Assembly: GCA_036768485.1 (NCBI GenBank)
Contig: JAVLUZ010000747.1
Span: 1-64,000, forward strand
Direction: 5' to 3'
DNA: 64,000 nt
Origin: Mermis nigrescens
Lineage: Eukaryota > Nematoda > Enoplea > Mermithida > Mermithidae
Part shown: one piece after another, positions 42,751 to 52,929 of the stretch
Layout of the letters: every line of letters begins with the position of its first letter
Numbering within the stretch: position 1 is the first letter of the stretch
Position numbers and translations under genes: made by a program
Notes under the pieces: model-generated
What the model was told of the DNA's origin: nothing
The model's input: only the letters and a program-made list of their open reading frames with translations
Database searches by the model: none

Positions 42751-42800
42751 ACCCCCCTCCCACCACAATTTCCATGCTGTGTATGTATGCGGGAAACCCC
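42751..42800 (+). repeat. Repeat family C, right end
   Basis: ACCCCCCTCCCACCACAATT, TCCATGCTGTGTATGTATG. Continuation of 42170-42283. Confidence 0.75.
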
Positions 42801-42938
42801 CGCTCCAAATTTCCAGCCATTAGGCGTATGGTGAAGCCCCTATCCAAAGATCATGTAAGAGGATGTCACTTATTTTTTATGCCCGATTGCGCCAAAATTT
42901 GGGTTGGCTAGGTCGTGTACTGTAGGAGGTTGATTCAG

Positions 42939-43246
42939 ACGCCAGGCCCAGCGGTAATTTACAGTCGGCTCTATTAACGCCCGATAGTCCGGCTAGTCAC
43001 GTGACTACACAAAGCGAGGATTCGCTGGGCTCATTGGACGAAAAAATGTCCCAAAATTCTTGCAGCAGCCTCAAAACTGGCAAATCGCCCAAAAAGAACG
43101 TGCACGTATCTTGGGTGGGCAATTACGACAACGTGCCTCGCCATAATGACGTCATCATTGAGCCGAAATTGGCCTTTGAGGGGGATAGCGCCGAAAAATC
43201 GGTAATTTTGGATCAATGCATGGACGAAATGGACGAATGGGCCAAG
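42939..43246 (+). CDS. ANKS1: ANKS1-like exon 9 (linker into SAM1)
   Basis: Enters in phase 1 and leaves in phase 0 at GCCAAG|GTGAAA. The product runs ARPSGNLQSALLTPDSPASH, VTTQSEDSLGSLDEKMSQNS, then KNVHVSWVGNYDNVPRHNDV and ends QCMDEMDEWAK. It is Ser-rich, then carries a third YDNV motif. The last residues (DEMDEWAK joined to IDRMLELCGNW) lead into SAM1. The acceptor TTGATTCAG is fixed by phase; a CAGGCCCAG a few bases later would not keep it. Confidence 0.82.
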
Positions 43247-44106
43247 GTGAAATTTTAGTTTTTTCGAATTTTCTTACTTTTCGATTTTTCGAAATTTTTT
43301 TTGCATTTTTGTAATGTCCAAAATTTCAGAATTTTCTATTTTTAAATTTTCGAAAATTTTCGAATTTCCATTTTTTTAATTTTCCAAAATTTTCAATGTT
43401 TCATTTTTTAATTTTTCTATATTTTCGAATTTTTATTATTTAATTTTCAATTTATATATATTTTTAATTTTCCAAAATTTTTGTATTTTTTAGTTATTTT
43501 TTCAATTTTCCGGAAATTTAACAAATCTTTCGTTTTTTAATTTTTTGAAATTTTTGATTTTCTGTTTTTTTTTAATTTCGCGAAATTTTCAAATTGTACT
43601 CTTACATTTTTTACTCATAGAATTCTCAAATTTTCCAATTCTTATATAGTTTTTCAGAATTTAATTTTATAATTTTATAATTTTACAAAATTTTCGAATT
43701 CCCTATTTTTTACATTTTATTCTTGTAGTTTCCGAAATTTTTTTTTAGTTTCGGTAAATTTTTGAATTTTCCGTTTTTTTCTAATTTTTAAATTTTTTAA
43801 ATTGTTCGAATTGTAGAATTTTCCATATTTTTTATGTCCGAAATTTTCGAATTTTCTTCTTGATTTATTTCCGAAATTTCCGAATTTTCTTTTTTCTAAT
43901 TTGCGATTTTTTTCTGTTCGATTTCCATAATTTTCGATTTTTTTGATTGTCCAACATTTTCGAAAATTTCAATTTTACATTTTTTTAATTTTTAAAAATT
44001 TTTGACATTCTAATTTGTTAAACTTATGAGTCTTATTTATAATTATTAATTCGATTCCTTTTTTATAATTTTTTTAAATTTTTTTTTAAATTTTCTCTAT
44101 TATTAG
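43247..44106 (+). repeat. Intron 9: one-strand T-rich, AATTTTCGAA-type low complexity
   Basis: The whole intron (GTGAAA...TATTATTAG) is built from degenerate copies of TTTTCGAATTTTC / AATTTTCGAAA. T greatly exceeds A, and CG occurs at regular intervals inside TTTCGAA/TTCCGAAA. Reads as an expanded ~12-15-bp simple sequence. Confidence 0.8.
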
Positions 44107-44271
44107 ATCGATAGAATGCTCGAATTATGCGGTAATTGGGTAAAAGAAGGGTCTGTGGACCAGAAGAAGCGGCTGAAAAGATTTGAGGTCTTAAAATGGC
44201 TCGATTCGATCGATTTATCGCACCTTTGGCCAAAATTCGTCGAAAATGGATTCGACGATATGGCTTTCATG
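44107..44271 (+). CDS. ANKS1: ANKS1-like exon 10 (SAM1, N-terminal half)
   Basis: Phase 0 in and out; acceptor TATTATTAG, donor TTCATG|GTTATC. Product IDRMLELCGNWVKEGSVDQK, then RFEVLKWLDSIDLSHLWPKF and VENGFDDMAFM. KWLDSIDL...FVENGFDDMAFM is a clear SAM helix 1-3 signature (WLexIxLxxYxxxFxxNGFDDxxFM) and matches the EWLESIGL...LLxNGFDDVHFL of vertebrate ANKS1 SAM1. Confidence 0.92.
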
Positions 44272-44351
44272 GTTATCTTCTTTTTTGTCCAAAAAATACT
44301 TTTTTTTTCTGAAAAATACGGAAAATAATTCTGCTGAATCAGACCTGTGGG

Positions 44352-44540
44352 CAGTGCCGGATCCAGGATTTTCCTAAGGGGGGCGGTACCCCTAAGGGGG
44401 GTGGAACCCTGACTTGGGCGGAAAAATTAGCCGTTTTAACCCAAAAATCGCTAAAAATCGCTCAAAAATCTTTAATTTTGCGTAATATTTTGGGCCGATG
44501 GGGGGGGCGGCCGCCCCCCCGCCCCCTAAATCCGCCCCTG
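44352..44540 (+). mobile_element. Family D MITE, complete, 8-bp duplication
   Basis: CAGTGCCGGATCCAGGATTT to TAAATCCGCCCCTG, 189 bp; perfect flanks CCTGTGGG (44344-44351, 44541-44548). Confidence 0.95.
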
Positions 44541-45101
44541 CCTGTGGGGCGAAATCTCCATTAGAATTCGGTTGAGATAAAAGGTCCTTTTTGGGTTTTT
44601 TTTCGCAGAATTCGACGTTTTGGACTAGGGCCAAGCTGAACTTTTTGCAATCCAAATTAATAATTCTCAGCTTTTTAAAAGAATTAATAAAAATAATGTT
44701 TTTTTGAAACTCGGTCTAATTTTGTGATTAAATTTTAAAATGTTCAATTTATGTACGTAATTTACTATAAAAGTCGGCATTTTCCTTTTCCTATATGTAC
44801 ATACATAATATGTAAAATAGGTATGTCGAGTGTTGACCTTTGAACTTTGGCCGCTTAAGCTTCTGAAATGTTGTTCTCCATGTTTTATGTTAATTTACTA
44901 TTCATTTTCTCGCATATATGTACTTATTTATGCAAATTCTTTAGCAATCGGTGAAAAAATGATTGTCTTAATTTTATCTAATTATTCAATTTAATTTATG
45001 TATATTAGTTTGTTTAATTTTGATTTTAATTTTTAAATTTAATTTTTTTTAATTTTAATTTTATTTTGCTTAATTTTGTTTTTTTTCTAATTTTATATTA
45101 G

Positions 45102-45170
45102 AAACATGCGTTAGATACGAGATGCTTGCGCATAATCGGCGTTGGTTTAAGCAAAATTGAATTCAAATCA
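45102..45170 (+). pseudogene. Decayed copy 1 of the exon 11 start
   Basis: Follows an acceptor-like TATTAG and reads KHALDTRCLRIIGVGLSKIE in the exon 11 frame (exon 11: KQTLDTRCLHTIGVGVNEIG). No good donor follows: the nearest is TCA|GTTTAT. The frame is still open through the copy, so an alternative exon is not excluded, but it would break the rest of SAM1. Confidence 0.75.
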
Positions 45171-45256
45171 GTTTATTTGATTTTGATTTTAATTATTTAA
45201 TTTAATTTTTTAAATTTTATTTGTTTTTTAATTTTATTTTTACTTTTATTACATAG

Positions 45257-45325
45257 AAAAAGACGTTGAGAAACGAGATATCTGCATATAATTGGCGTCG
45301 GTTTAAACGAAATTAAATTTAAATT
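45257..45325 (+). pseudogene. Decayed copy 2 of the exon 11 start
   Basis: Follows TTACATAG. It shares GACGTTGAGAAACGAGATAT with the exon but has a one-base insertion that breaks the reading frame. 155 bases after copy 1. Confidence 0.75.
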
Positions 45326-45410
45326 AATTTATTTAATTTTTATTTTAATTATTTAATTTAATTTTTTAAATTCAAATTTGTATTTTTTAATTTAATTTTA
45401 TTTTTATTAG

Positions 45411-45480
45411 AAAGAGACGTTAAAGTCGAGATTCCTGTGCAAATTTTTTAGCGATCCGTGGAAAATTTTCGACTGAGTTT
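45411..45480 (+). pseudogene. Decayed copy 3 of the exon 11 start
   Basis: Follows TTTTTATTAG. Shares GAGACGTTAAAGTCGAGATT, lacks the GGCGTTGG block, and continues with GTGCAAATTTTTTAGCGATC, which matches TGCAAATTAGCCGAT further inside exon 11. 154 bases after copy 2. Confidence 0.7.
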
Positions 45481-45655
45481 AATTACGTTTACATATGAAC
45501 ATATTAATCTATTTGTCTTAATTTTATTTCGTATGAATTAATTGAATTTTAGTTAATTTATTCCATTTCTATTTTAATTTTTTTATTTTATTTTATTTTT
45601 ATTTTTTTATTTGATTTTATTTTTATTCTTTTAAAATTTTTTTTATTTTTATTAG

Positions 45656-45907
45656 AAACAGACGTTAGATACGAGATGCCTGCACACGATCGGCGTTGGT
45701 GTAAACGAGATTGGTGTAATTCTATGCAAATTAGCCGATTTGCCCGATTGCGAAGCCGACCAATCACCGACTTTTGACAAATTTGATTCGTTGGACGCTT
45801 TTTTCGGCGCATTGGACGTTCAGCCGGAAGCTGGGCTGGCTTTTTCGGGTTTTTCGCGTAAAAATTTCGACACTTGGTTCGAACCCGATTCGCCTGCTCC
45901 TGAAAAG
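45656..45907 (+). CDS. ANKS1: ANKS1-like exon 11 (SAM1 end, SAM2 start)
   Basis: Phase 0 in and out; donor GAAAAG|GTCTTA. The first part, KQTLDTRCLHTIGVGVNEIG then VILCKLADL, is the second half of SAM1 (DLxxIGI...Ixxxl). After an acidic linker, FDSLDAFFGALDVQPEAGLA then FSGFSRKNFDTWFEPDSPAP EK forms a divergent SAM2 start. Joined to exon 12 (LLRISKIGHRSRIL) it gives the right spacing to the SAM GHR motif, about 44 residues from the helix 1 region against ~41 in vertebrate SAM2. That is why no extra exon is placed between them. Confidence 0.85.
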
Positions 45908-48255
45908 GTCTTAATTTCATAATACTTTTTTGATTTATGTTTTATTTTGATATTTGTTTCTTTTATATTTTTAATTAGTTGTGTGTCAATTATGTACGTG
46001 GGCACTTCATTATTTGCTTATTTGTTTATGTTGCATATTTGATTATTTCCTATATTTTTGGGATTGCATATTTTTTGTTTCTATATTTACATGTGTTATT
46101 TTTTATTTATATTTTACTCATATTTCTCTATTCATTTGCCGTTTTTGTCCTTGTTTTTATTATTTTTTGTATTCTTTTTATACTTAGTTGTTTACTTTTA
46201 TGTATATTCGAATAATATTTTCTATTTATTTTGACATTTTACCATATTAGGTTTGTATCTTTTATTTTATTTGCATCTGTTTACTCATTTGCAAAATTGT
46301 ATTTATTAGTTTTTTAATTATTTTTTGTGTTTATTCATCTATATGTACATTTATTGATTTTTTATTAATTTACTCAGTTAGCTTTACTTGTTAATTTATA
46401 AATCAGGCCTTCATTTATCTCCTTATTTTTGTATTATTACTCATTACATATGTATTTATGTATTTATTTTAGTATTTTGCTATCCAATTTTTTGTATGTT
46501 TTGTATGCTTATTTATCAATATGTACCTCTTATTTTTTCTTTTCACTTATACATATTTACATACATGTATTTATATTTATATCCGTTTTTATTTACTTAT
46601 TTTCCCACGTGTTTTTGTTTATTTTTATTTGTGTATTTGATTATTTTATTTTTATTTTGCTCTATTAATATAAGTAAATTATCTATTTTCTTATTTCTTT
46701 ATTCATTTGTTCTTTTTTCTTATTTTTATTATGTTTTGCATTCTTTATTTACTTGCATATTTGTTTACTTTTATCTATATTTGAAATGATGAACTTTTTC
46801 CTATTATATTATTGTTTTGAATAGATTTTATACCCTTTCGGGCAAAGTCGAAATTTTTCTTTTCCCATTTTTTAATCATATTTTTATTTTTATGTTTGTT
46901 TACTAATTTTTGAATTTTTGGAAAAAAATTAAATTGTAATCTGTGTATGATTTCGATTATAATTTAATTGGCCGTTTTTTGTTCATCTTTTCGCAGTTTT
47001 TGGACTATTTTTCATGAACAATTTCAAAACCGTAACAAATCGGAAAGTCGTATAACATTTTATAATACATTTCGAACTAATAATTTAATTATTAATTTGT
47101 TTTCGACTGCCGGAATTTTTACAGAAGCTGCTAAAAAATTTAAGAAGTTCAATTTTGTGCTTTAAATAATTAAATAGCAAAAATGCGTGGCTAGAAGTTT
47201 AGGTCATTGAGTAAAAATCGACTTAAAATTTCAAACAAAAATTAAATTAAAAAATTAAAGCTAAATTAGGTTGAATTGAGAATTAAAAAATTAAAAGATA
47301 AAAATAAGCACTAATATGAATTCAAAGGTAATAAAAGAAAATTGAATCGAAAAAACTGATAAAAAATAATATAAAAATACCTAAAAATTGAAATATAATT
47401 GAAAAATCAATTTAAGAAACGAATGAAAAAATAACGAAATGAATTATAGGTAAATCAAATCAAATGGAACCTTATTGTTGTAATTTTTAATTTGAGTTTT
47501 ATTCATTCACAATTAGAAATTTTAAAAATTTTTCCCAACATAAGGTAACGTTGTATGAATTGTGTTAAATTTAGATTTTAACATTTTTTATCAAAATTTT
47601 AGATGACTCGAATTAAAAAAAATGTTAAAATTACAATTTTGTTTACTTTTTATTCGAAATTTTTAAATCTACAGTGCTCGCCATGAAACATGACGCAGTA
47701 TAATCGTCAGATCTAAATTAGATGATGCGTCGCGAGCCGCGCGTTTTGTCTATAATGCGCTATCATCTCTTTTTATTATTAAGGGGTATTTATCTGTATC
47801 ATGCCGTTAATCTGGCGATGCGGACGGCGCAATTTAGCTATTAATAGCGCCAACAAGAGGAAAGCGCGCACGTGAATGCCGGTAGCGCGCACGTGCCTGA
47901 ATGTAGAACGCACTTACGTGCGCGCACGTGAATATCGATCGGCATTCACGTGCGCGCTTCCGGCATTCACATGCTGCGCTTCCTTATTGTTGGCGCTATT
48001 AATAGCTACATTGCGCCGTCCGCATCGCCGCATTAACGGTATGATACGGATAAATATCCTATAATAATAAAAATGAGATGATAGCGCATTGTAGACGGAA
48101 AGCGGCGCTCGCGACGCATCATCTAATATAAATCTGACGATTATAGTGCGTCATGTTTCATGGCGAGCACTGTAAGTACAAATTTTAATTCAGAAGAAAT
48201 CTTATTTTTCAAGACAGACTTACGCACATATTAAACTCAATTATTTCTATTTAAG
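45908..48255 (+). other. Intron 11
   Basis: GTCTTA...TATTTAAG. The first ~900 bases (45920-46850) are strikingly T-rich on the + strand, with long but meaningless hydrophobic open frames up to 133 codons; 47200-47480 is A-rich. A Tc1/mariner-like foldback sits at 47672-48172. A CTTTTCGCAG acceptor-like site at 46994 precedes no domain-bearing frame. Confidence 0.75.
47672..48172. mobile_element. Tc1/mariner-like foldback MITE, TA duplication
   Basis: Begins CAGTGCTCGCCATGAAACAT and ends with the complement, ATGTTTCATGGCGAGCACTG, each flanked by TA (47670-47671, 48173-48174). The arms stay complementary for more than 200 bases (for example GATGATGCGTCGCGAG). The whole 501-bp unit folds on itself around a centre rich in GCGCGCACGTGAAT repeats. 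No transposase. Confidence 0.92.
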
Positions 48256-48426
48256 CTTCTGCGAATTTCCAAAATCGGTCACAGAAGCCGAATATTATGG
48301 GCGATGAAAATTTCGCAATTGAAAAATCGATCGGCGTTGATTAGCAAGAGCGGAAGCTTCCAAAACGCTCTTTCCATCGATTGTGGCTCGAAAATTCAGA
48401 AACCTAAGGAAACCTACTTAGTTTAC
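48256..48426 (+). CDS. ANKS1: ANKS1-like exon 12 (SAM2 end, linker, PTB start)
   Basis: Acceptor TATTTAAG, phase 0. LLRISKIGHRSRILWAMKIS is the C-terminal helix of SAM2 (LLxLGI-KIGHRxxIL). It is followed by a basic Ser-rich linker (KNRSALISKSGSFQNALSID) and KPKETYLVY, which looks like the first PTB strand. The best donor is GTTTAC|GTACGT (48426, phase 0), but exon 13 needs phase 2. ACTA|GTTTTA at 48440 would supply it while reading past 48426 without a stop. The 3' end is therefore provisional. Confidence 0.8.
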
Positions 48427-48689
48427 GTACGTTTTTACTAGTTTTATTAAAATTTATTCTGCTTTAATTTTATATTTTTCAATTAATTTTGAATAATTCA
48501 ATTTAGCTCGGTCATACGTGCGTTAATTAACTTGTATGTACTATTTGTCGATTATCTTGCAACGGCTTTTTAGCCATTTTAATTGACTCCAGTTTAAACT
48601 AGTTCACAGTTTACACTACGTCCTATTCGTACATATTTTATTAGGACCGCGTTTTAATTTTTCGTCATTTTGTATACCAGTAACATACT

Positions 48690-49112
48690 TGATCTTAGGG
48701 GAAGAGGGCGTCGGGGGGGGGGTAACCCCTAGAAAAATTTTCACTCACTCAGAAATTTTTTCGGCCCCTGGAATTAGCGATTTTTCAGAAGTTTAGAAAA
48801 TTGTCCTGAAAATTCGTAGGACAAGTGCATCTTAAAGCGTGTTTTGCTATCTAATTGCTCAAAAGTGTCGAATTTTTGGCGCCTCGCGCCATATACTCAT
48901 GTTTCGACCTATATATTGTTCAATTTGTTCGACTTTCTTATATTTTTCTCAAAATTTTTCATGTTTTTATGCTCTAAAAAGATAGAGCATCATCAGAATA
49001 GCCAAAAAACGATTTTTTGACGCCTGTCCACAATTTTCCGGTCCAAAAAAGGCACTTTAAAATTTCACCCCTTCCCCAGAATTCCCATGCTGTGCATGTT
49101 TGATCATTAATG
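48690..49112 (+). repeat. Repeat family C
   Basis: Nearly complete: GAATTAGCGATTTTTCAG, the dyad GGCGCCTCGCGCC (one mismatch from the exact motif), CATATACTCATGTTTCGACC, TATGCTCTAAAAAGATAGAG, AATTCCCATGCTGTGCATG. Confidence 0.88.
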
Positions 49113-49259
49113 TATATTTAACAAGTGTCCTCTAAAAATCTGGAATTTTTGAAATCGAAATTTATTTTTATACCAGATACATATAGAAAGATAGTTATAA
49201 AATATATGGATCGAAAGAGCAAGAAAAGGCGATTAAAATATGCTTATTTGCATTTCTCA

Positions 49260-49505
49260 TGCGGTCACCATAGGTGGGCAGCTCCAAAATTCTGGGAGGG
49301 GTGCAAGATTTTTCAAAGATCAAAAAATGGCCTTAAAAATGCTGGTATGGCGAAAAAACACCATTTTTCAACGTTTCTCATAGAGCACTAGCACTATCAA
49401 TTGGCATCAAAAAATTGCGAAAAAAAACAAAAAACATTTCTAAAATTGAATTCTGGAGGGTATTTTGGTTTTTTGATTTCTCGGGGTGTGCATACCCCCA
49501 GGTAT
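49260..49505 (+). repeat. Repeat family A
   Basis: From CATAGGTGGGCAGCTCC to GTGTGCATACCCCCAGG; near full length. The middle block has a GCACTA duplication (GAGCACTAGCACTATC). Confidence 0.88.
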
Positions 49506-49828
49506 GGCGGTCACTCCAAGTTCTGTCAGGCGAGTATGCAGATGTATCTTTTTCTTCACTCTTATTCGATATCAAGCGTAATTAAGTAATAAATGCCGCA
49601 ATTTTTCTAAACCCTGAATTGATTTCTGAAGGAAAAACTCAAACCTTTTAATCTTTATCGGGTCCAAAGGCGAAAGCTCGGCCAATACGAAGGCCAAAGC
49701 TCTGTAAATCTTCTTCAGAAAACATGTGCCACTGAAATTGGTCAAAAAACCAAAAATTGAGTTGTGTTCAGTTGATTGCGTACAAAATGACAAAAAAAAG
49801 TTGCGGTTGAATTATGAGCCTCGATCAG

Positions 49829-51379
49829 GGCCGGTCGCAGGATTTTTTTTGGGGTGGGGGCTAACAAGTGCATAGTTTATTAACAATTTATCAGACCCTT
49901 TTTGTTTGTATGTATAAACCAGCTAGGGGCACAAAATAATGTCGTTTTTGTGCATTTCTGATCATACCGCATCTTTTTCAGCCAAAAGATATTTTTTTCA
50001 ACATTTTTTTTAAAAATATTTTTGGCCTTTTAATTTAAAAACAACGTTTTAAATTTATAAATCCAATTTTTTAAAACAAACCATCGTTATACACTCAAAA
50101 CTTACACAACGTGCAAATTTACTAACAATCGTATAAAACAAATACAATTTACCGTCAAAAACATCGTCACATTGAACAGAATCAAAGGTCGATAAGATCT
50201 ATGCGTGGTGACAGTGTTTTTTTTTTGTACAAGGTCCGTTTTTACATGTGCAAAGATGGTCCTCAAAAGTCTTCGTACATTTTGTATATGCAAATTTTTG
50301 TGTACTATCATTACAATAGCGAGTTTAGTGAGGTAAAACAGGGTTTTTCGACCTTTTGGTAGTGTATTTTAGCTAATTTCTGGGCTTCTGACGCCAAAAA
50401 TTACTATAAATTGTCTCAAAACGGCGCGAAGCGCCGGAAAATTTGACAATTTTTCATTATAAATGCAAATTCTGCCGTATAAAGATATATAAAACTCTTA
50501 ATTGCCTATTCCGGCGCGAAGCGCCGAAAATTTCTGCGAATTTCAGACCTTTTTTGCAATTTTTGTCTTCCCAAAAATATTTGTACATTTTGTACACACA
50601 AATTTTTGGGTACTAATATGGTACAGTAGCGATTTTAGTGTGGTAAAACAGAGTTTTTCGACCTTTGATAGTGTGTTTTACGCTGATTTCTGGGCTTCTG
50701 ATGCCAAAAATTGCTAGAAATTGTCTCTGAAAGGGCGCGGAGCGCCGAAAATTCGACAATTTAACATTATAAATGCAAATTCTGCTATTATAAAGATATA
50801 TAAAACACACAATTATTCACTCTCGGCGCGAAGCGCCGGAAATTTTTGCGAATTTCAGACCTTTTTTTGCAATTTTTGTCTTCCCAAAAATCTTTGTACA
50901 TGTACAAAGACGGTCCCGAAAAGTCTATGTATATCTGGAAAAAGTCTTTGTTCATCTGGAAAAATCTTTGCCGAGTACAAAAAAAACACTGCGTTGTGAT
51001 GACACACGAGCAAAAGAGTTGACAATGTTGTTTTTTAAGTGAAAAATTAGAGGAAAAACGATCCGTCTTAGATATTGCAATTTAAGTGCCGAAGAGAAAA
51101 TGCCTTAAAGTCGAAAATTGCTAATAAAAGCGCCAAACCATGCCAAGGACCCTCCTCTAACAAAATGGCAAATTGGCATTAAAAATGCTAGGTTGGCAGA
51201 ACTGACAATGACATTCGTGTTACAGTATATGATGCTTAATCGGCATACACATTAAGTAAAAACGTTTGGGACCGATTCTCCATTTTTTCCTTTGGTCCCC
51301 CTTTGATATTTAAAATTTTTTTCAGTTTTGGGGGGGGCGCTATAGCCCGCTAGCCCCCCCCGCCCCTGGGACCGGCCAT
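49829..51379. mobile_element. hAT-like element, ends CAGGGCCGGTCGCAGG/GGGACCGGCC
   Basis: Inverted ends with G-run and C-run arms (TTTTTTTTGGGGTGGGGG; GCCCCCCCCGCCCCTGG). Both flanks contain CTCGAT, so a short target duplication is likely although its exact length is ambiguous. No transposase. A family E MITE is nested inside. Confidence 0.7.
50212..50991 (+). mobile_element. Family E MITE, complete, three exact mini-hairpins
   Basis: 780 bp, ends CAGTGTTTTTTTTTTGTAC and GTACAAAAAAAACACTG. Flanks CGTGGTGA and CGTTGTGA (7 of 8). The interior is two ~330-bp direct units, each with TTTTTCGACCTTTGGTAGTG-like, GGCGCGAAGCGCC and GAATTTCAGACCTTTTT blocks. Exact hairpins lie at 50423, 50514 and 50825, and a GGCGCGGAGCGCC variant at 50735. 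No coding. Confidence 0.9.
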
Positions 51380-51517
51380 GCTCGATGCTCAGATGATATC
51401 GCTCCTAGCTCTGAACGCATCGACCCGGGTTCGACTCCGACTTGAGTCAAGGTTTTTCACGGGTACCCGGTCGGTCAACATAGCCCTTTCATCCTCTGGG
51501 TCTAGGGATGCAACGGA

Positions 51518-51628
51518 TATCCGGATCCGGATCCGTTATTATCCGGTATTATTTTGGACCCGGATCCGGTATTTTGAAAAATTAAGATCCGGATCCGTTA
51601 TTTTTACAGTTTAAAACGGATCCTAAAC
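51518..51628. repeat. Subterminal (GGATCC)n array, left
   Basis: GGATCCGGATCCG and single GGATCCG units spaced by TTATT/TATTT. Each hexamer is a perfect palindrome, so the array is self-complementary. Confidence 0.9.
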
Positions 51629-51949
51629 GGATCCAAGAGATTATGATAAAAGATCATTAAACCTTGAATTGTATCGAAGAAACAACATCATTATGAGACA
51701 AAAGCTTTACTTTGATTGACTTAATACTCAAATTCAATGACAGGCAAATTGTATTGTAGGAAACAGCAGCTTTTCTGCAACCAAAGAAAATGGTAGATTG
51801 CTCAAAGTCAGAAGCTCAACTAACCGCTCATCTATATCAATTTATCTTGCATCATCGTCATTCCATTTTTTTACCCTTAAATCGTACATAAGTTAATTAG
51901 GAATCCTCTCATAAAAATAAAATATTTCATACAGCAAGTAAGCATGCTT

Positions 51950-52175
51950 CCATTGTCATTTGTACTTTCTGATTTTCATGTTTCAAAGCAGTCTTTTCGC
52001 AATCTGCGCGTTTTTCTGCAAAGGAAAGTAGACATGCCTGACGCGAATCTTCTACAATCTGTGCTTAACAAGAATACCTCTTCCTTTTCTTCGATCTGCT
52101 GGGACTCCTCTGCTTTGAACTTTTTATAATTCGCCGCATGCTTAGTTTGCAGACGCTTTTTCATACAGGTGGTAC
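51950..52175 (-). pseudogene. BED zinc finger-like transposase fragment
   Basis: Reads MKKRLQTKHAANYKKFKAEE followed by acidic ESQQIEEKEE, resembling the MKxHLxxKHxxxYKxFxxEE end of BED fingers in hAT transposases. The N-terminal half with the cysteines would have been at or beyond 52176, where the family E MITE inserted, so the gene was broken there. Assigned from motif only. Confidence 0.6.
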
Positions 52176-52929
52176 CAGTGTTTTTTTTTTTGTACTCGGA
52201 AAAGATTTCTCCCGATGTACAAAAACTTTTCGGGACCGTCTTTGTACATGTACAAAAAATTTTTGGGAAGACAAAAATTGCAAAAAAGGTCTGAAATTCG
52301 CAAAAATTTTCGGTGCTTTGCGTCGAAATGAGTAACTGTGTGTTGTATATATCTTTAAATTGGCAGAAATTGGATTTCAAAAAGGAAAAATGTCGAATTT
52401 TTCGGCGCTTAGCGCCGTTTTAGGATGATAGTGATTTTCGCTCTTGGAGACGCAGAAATTTGCAAAAATACACTACCAAAAGTCGAGCAAGTCTGTTTTT
52501 AACATACTAAAATCGCTACTGTGCCATATTATAGTACCCAAATATTTGTGTGTACAAAATAAACAAAGATTTTTGGGAAGACAAAAACTGTAAAAAGGTG
52601 TAAAATTCCCCGAAAATTCTGGCGCTTCTGCGCCGAAATGAGTTATTGTTTGTCCTATATATCTTTAAAATAGCAGAATTTGCATTTAGAATGGAAAGAT
52701 GTCAATTATTCGCGCTTCGCGCCGTTTGAGACAATTTTTAATAATTTTTGGCGTCAGAAACCCAGAAATTAGATAGAATACGCTACCAAAGATCGAAAAC
52801 CCTGTTTTACCACACTAAAATCGCTAATGTACTATAGTAGTACACAAAAATTTGTATGTACTAAATGTACAAAGACTTTAGGGACCATCTTTGTACATGT
52901 ACAAACGGACCTTTGTACAAAAAAACACT
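52176..52929 (-). mobile_element. Family E MITE nested in the GGATCC element
   Basis: Ends CAGTGTTTTTTTTTTTTGTAC and GTACAAAAAAACACTG, reverse orientation. Flanks GGTGGTAC/GGCGTTAC match 6 of 8. Hairpin motifs are decayed here (GGCGCTTAGCGCC, GGCGCTTCTGCGCC, CGCGCTTCGCGCC), so this copy is older than the 50212 copy. Confidence 0.85.

Larger units (their letters stand above)
37003..42938 (+). other. Intron 8 (5.9 kb)
   Basis: GTATCT...TTGATTCAG. Contains a 1.2-kb element with a tandem duplication, family C units, a degenerate ~200-bp tandem array, family B units and a foldback MITE. Confidence 0.7.
44272..45655 (+). other. Intron 10
   Basis: GTTATC...TTTTATTAG. Carries a family D MITE and several decayed copies of the start of exon 11 (45102, 45257, 45411). 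Confidence 0.8.

Noticed and set aside
46388..46789. 133-codon hydrophobic open frame, membrane-protein-like
   Set aside because: Lies in a T-rich simple-sequence intron; every frame there looks hydrophobic because TTT, TTA and TAT dominate.
46968..47165. Possible extra SAM2 exon after CTTTTCGCAG
   Set aside because: No SAM motif in any frame, and exons 11 and 12 already join in phase with correct SAM2 spacing.
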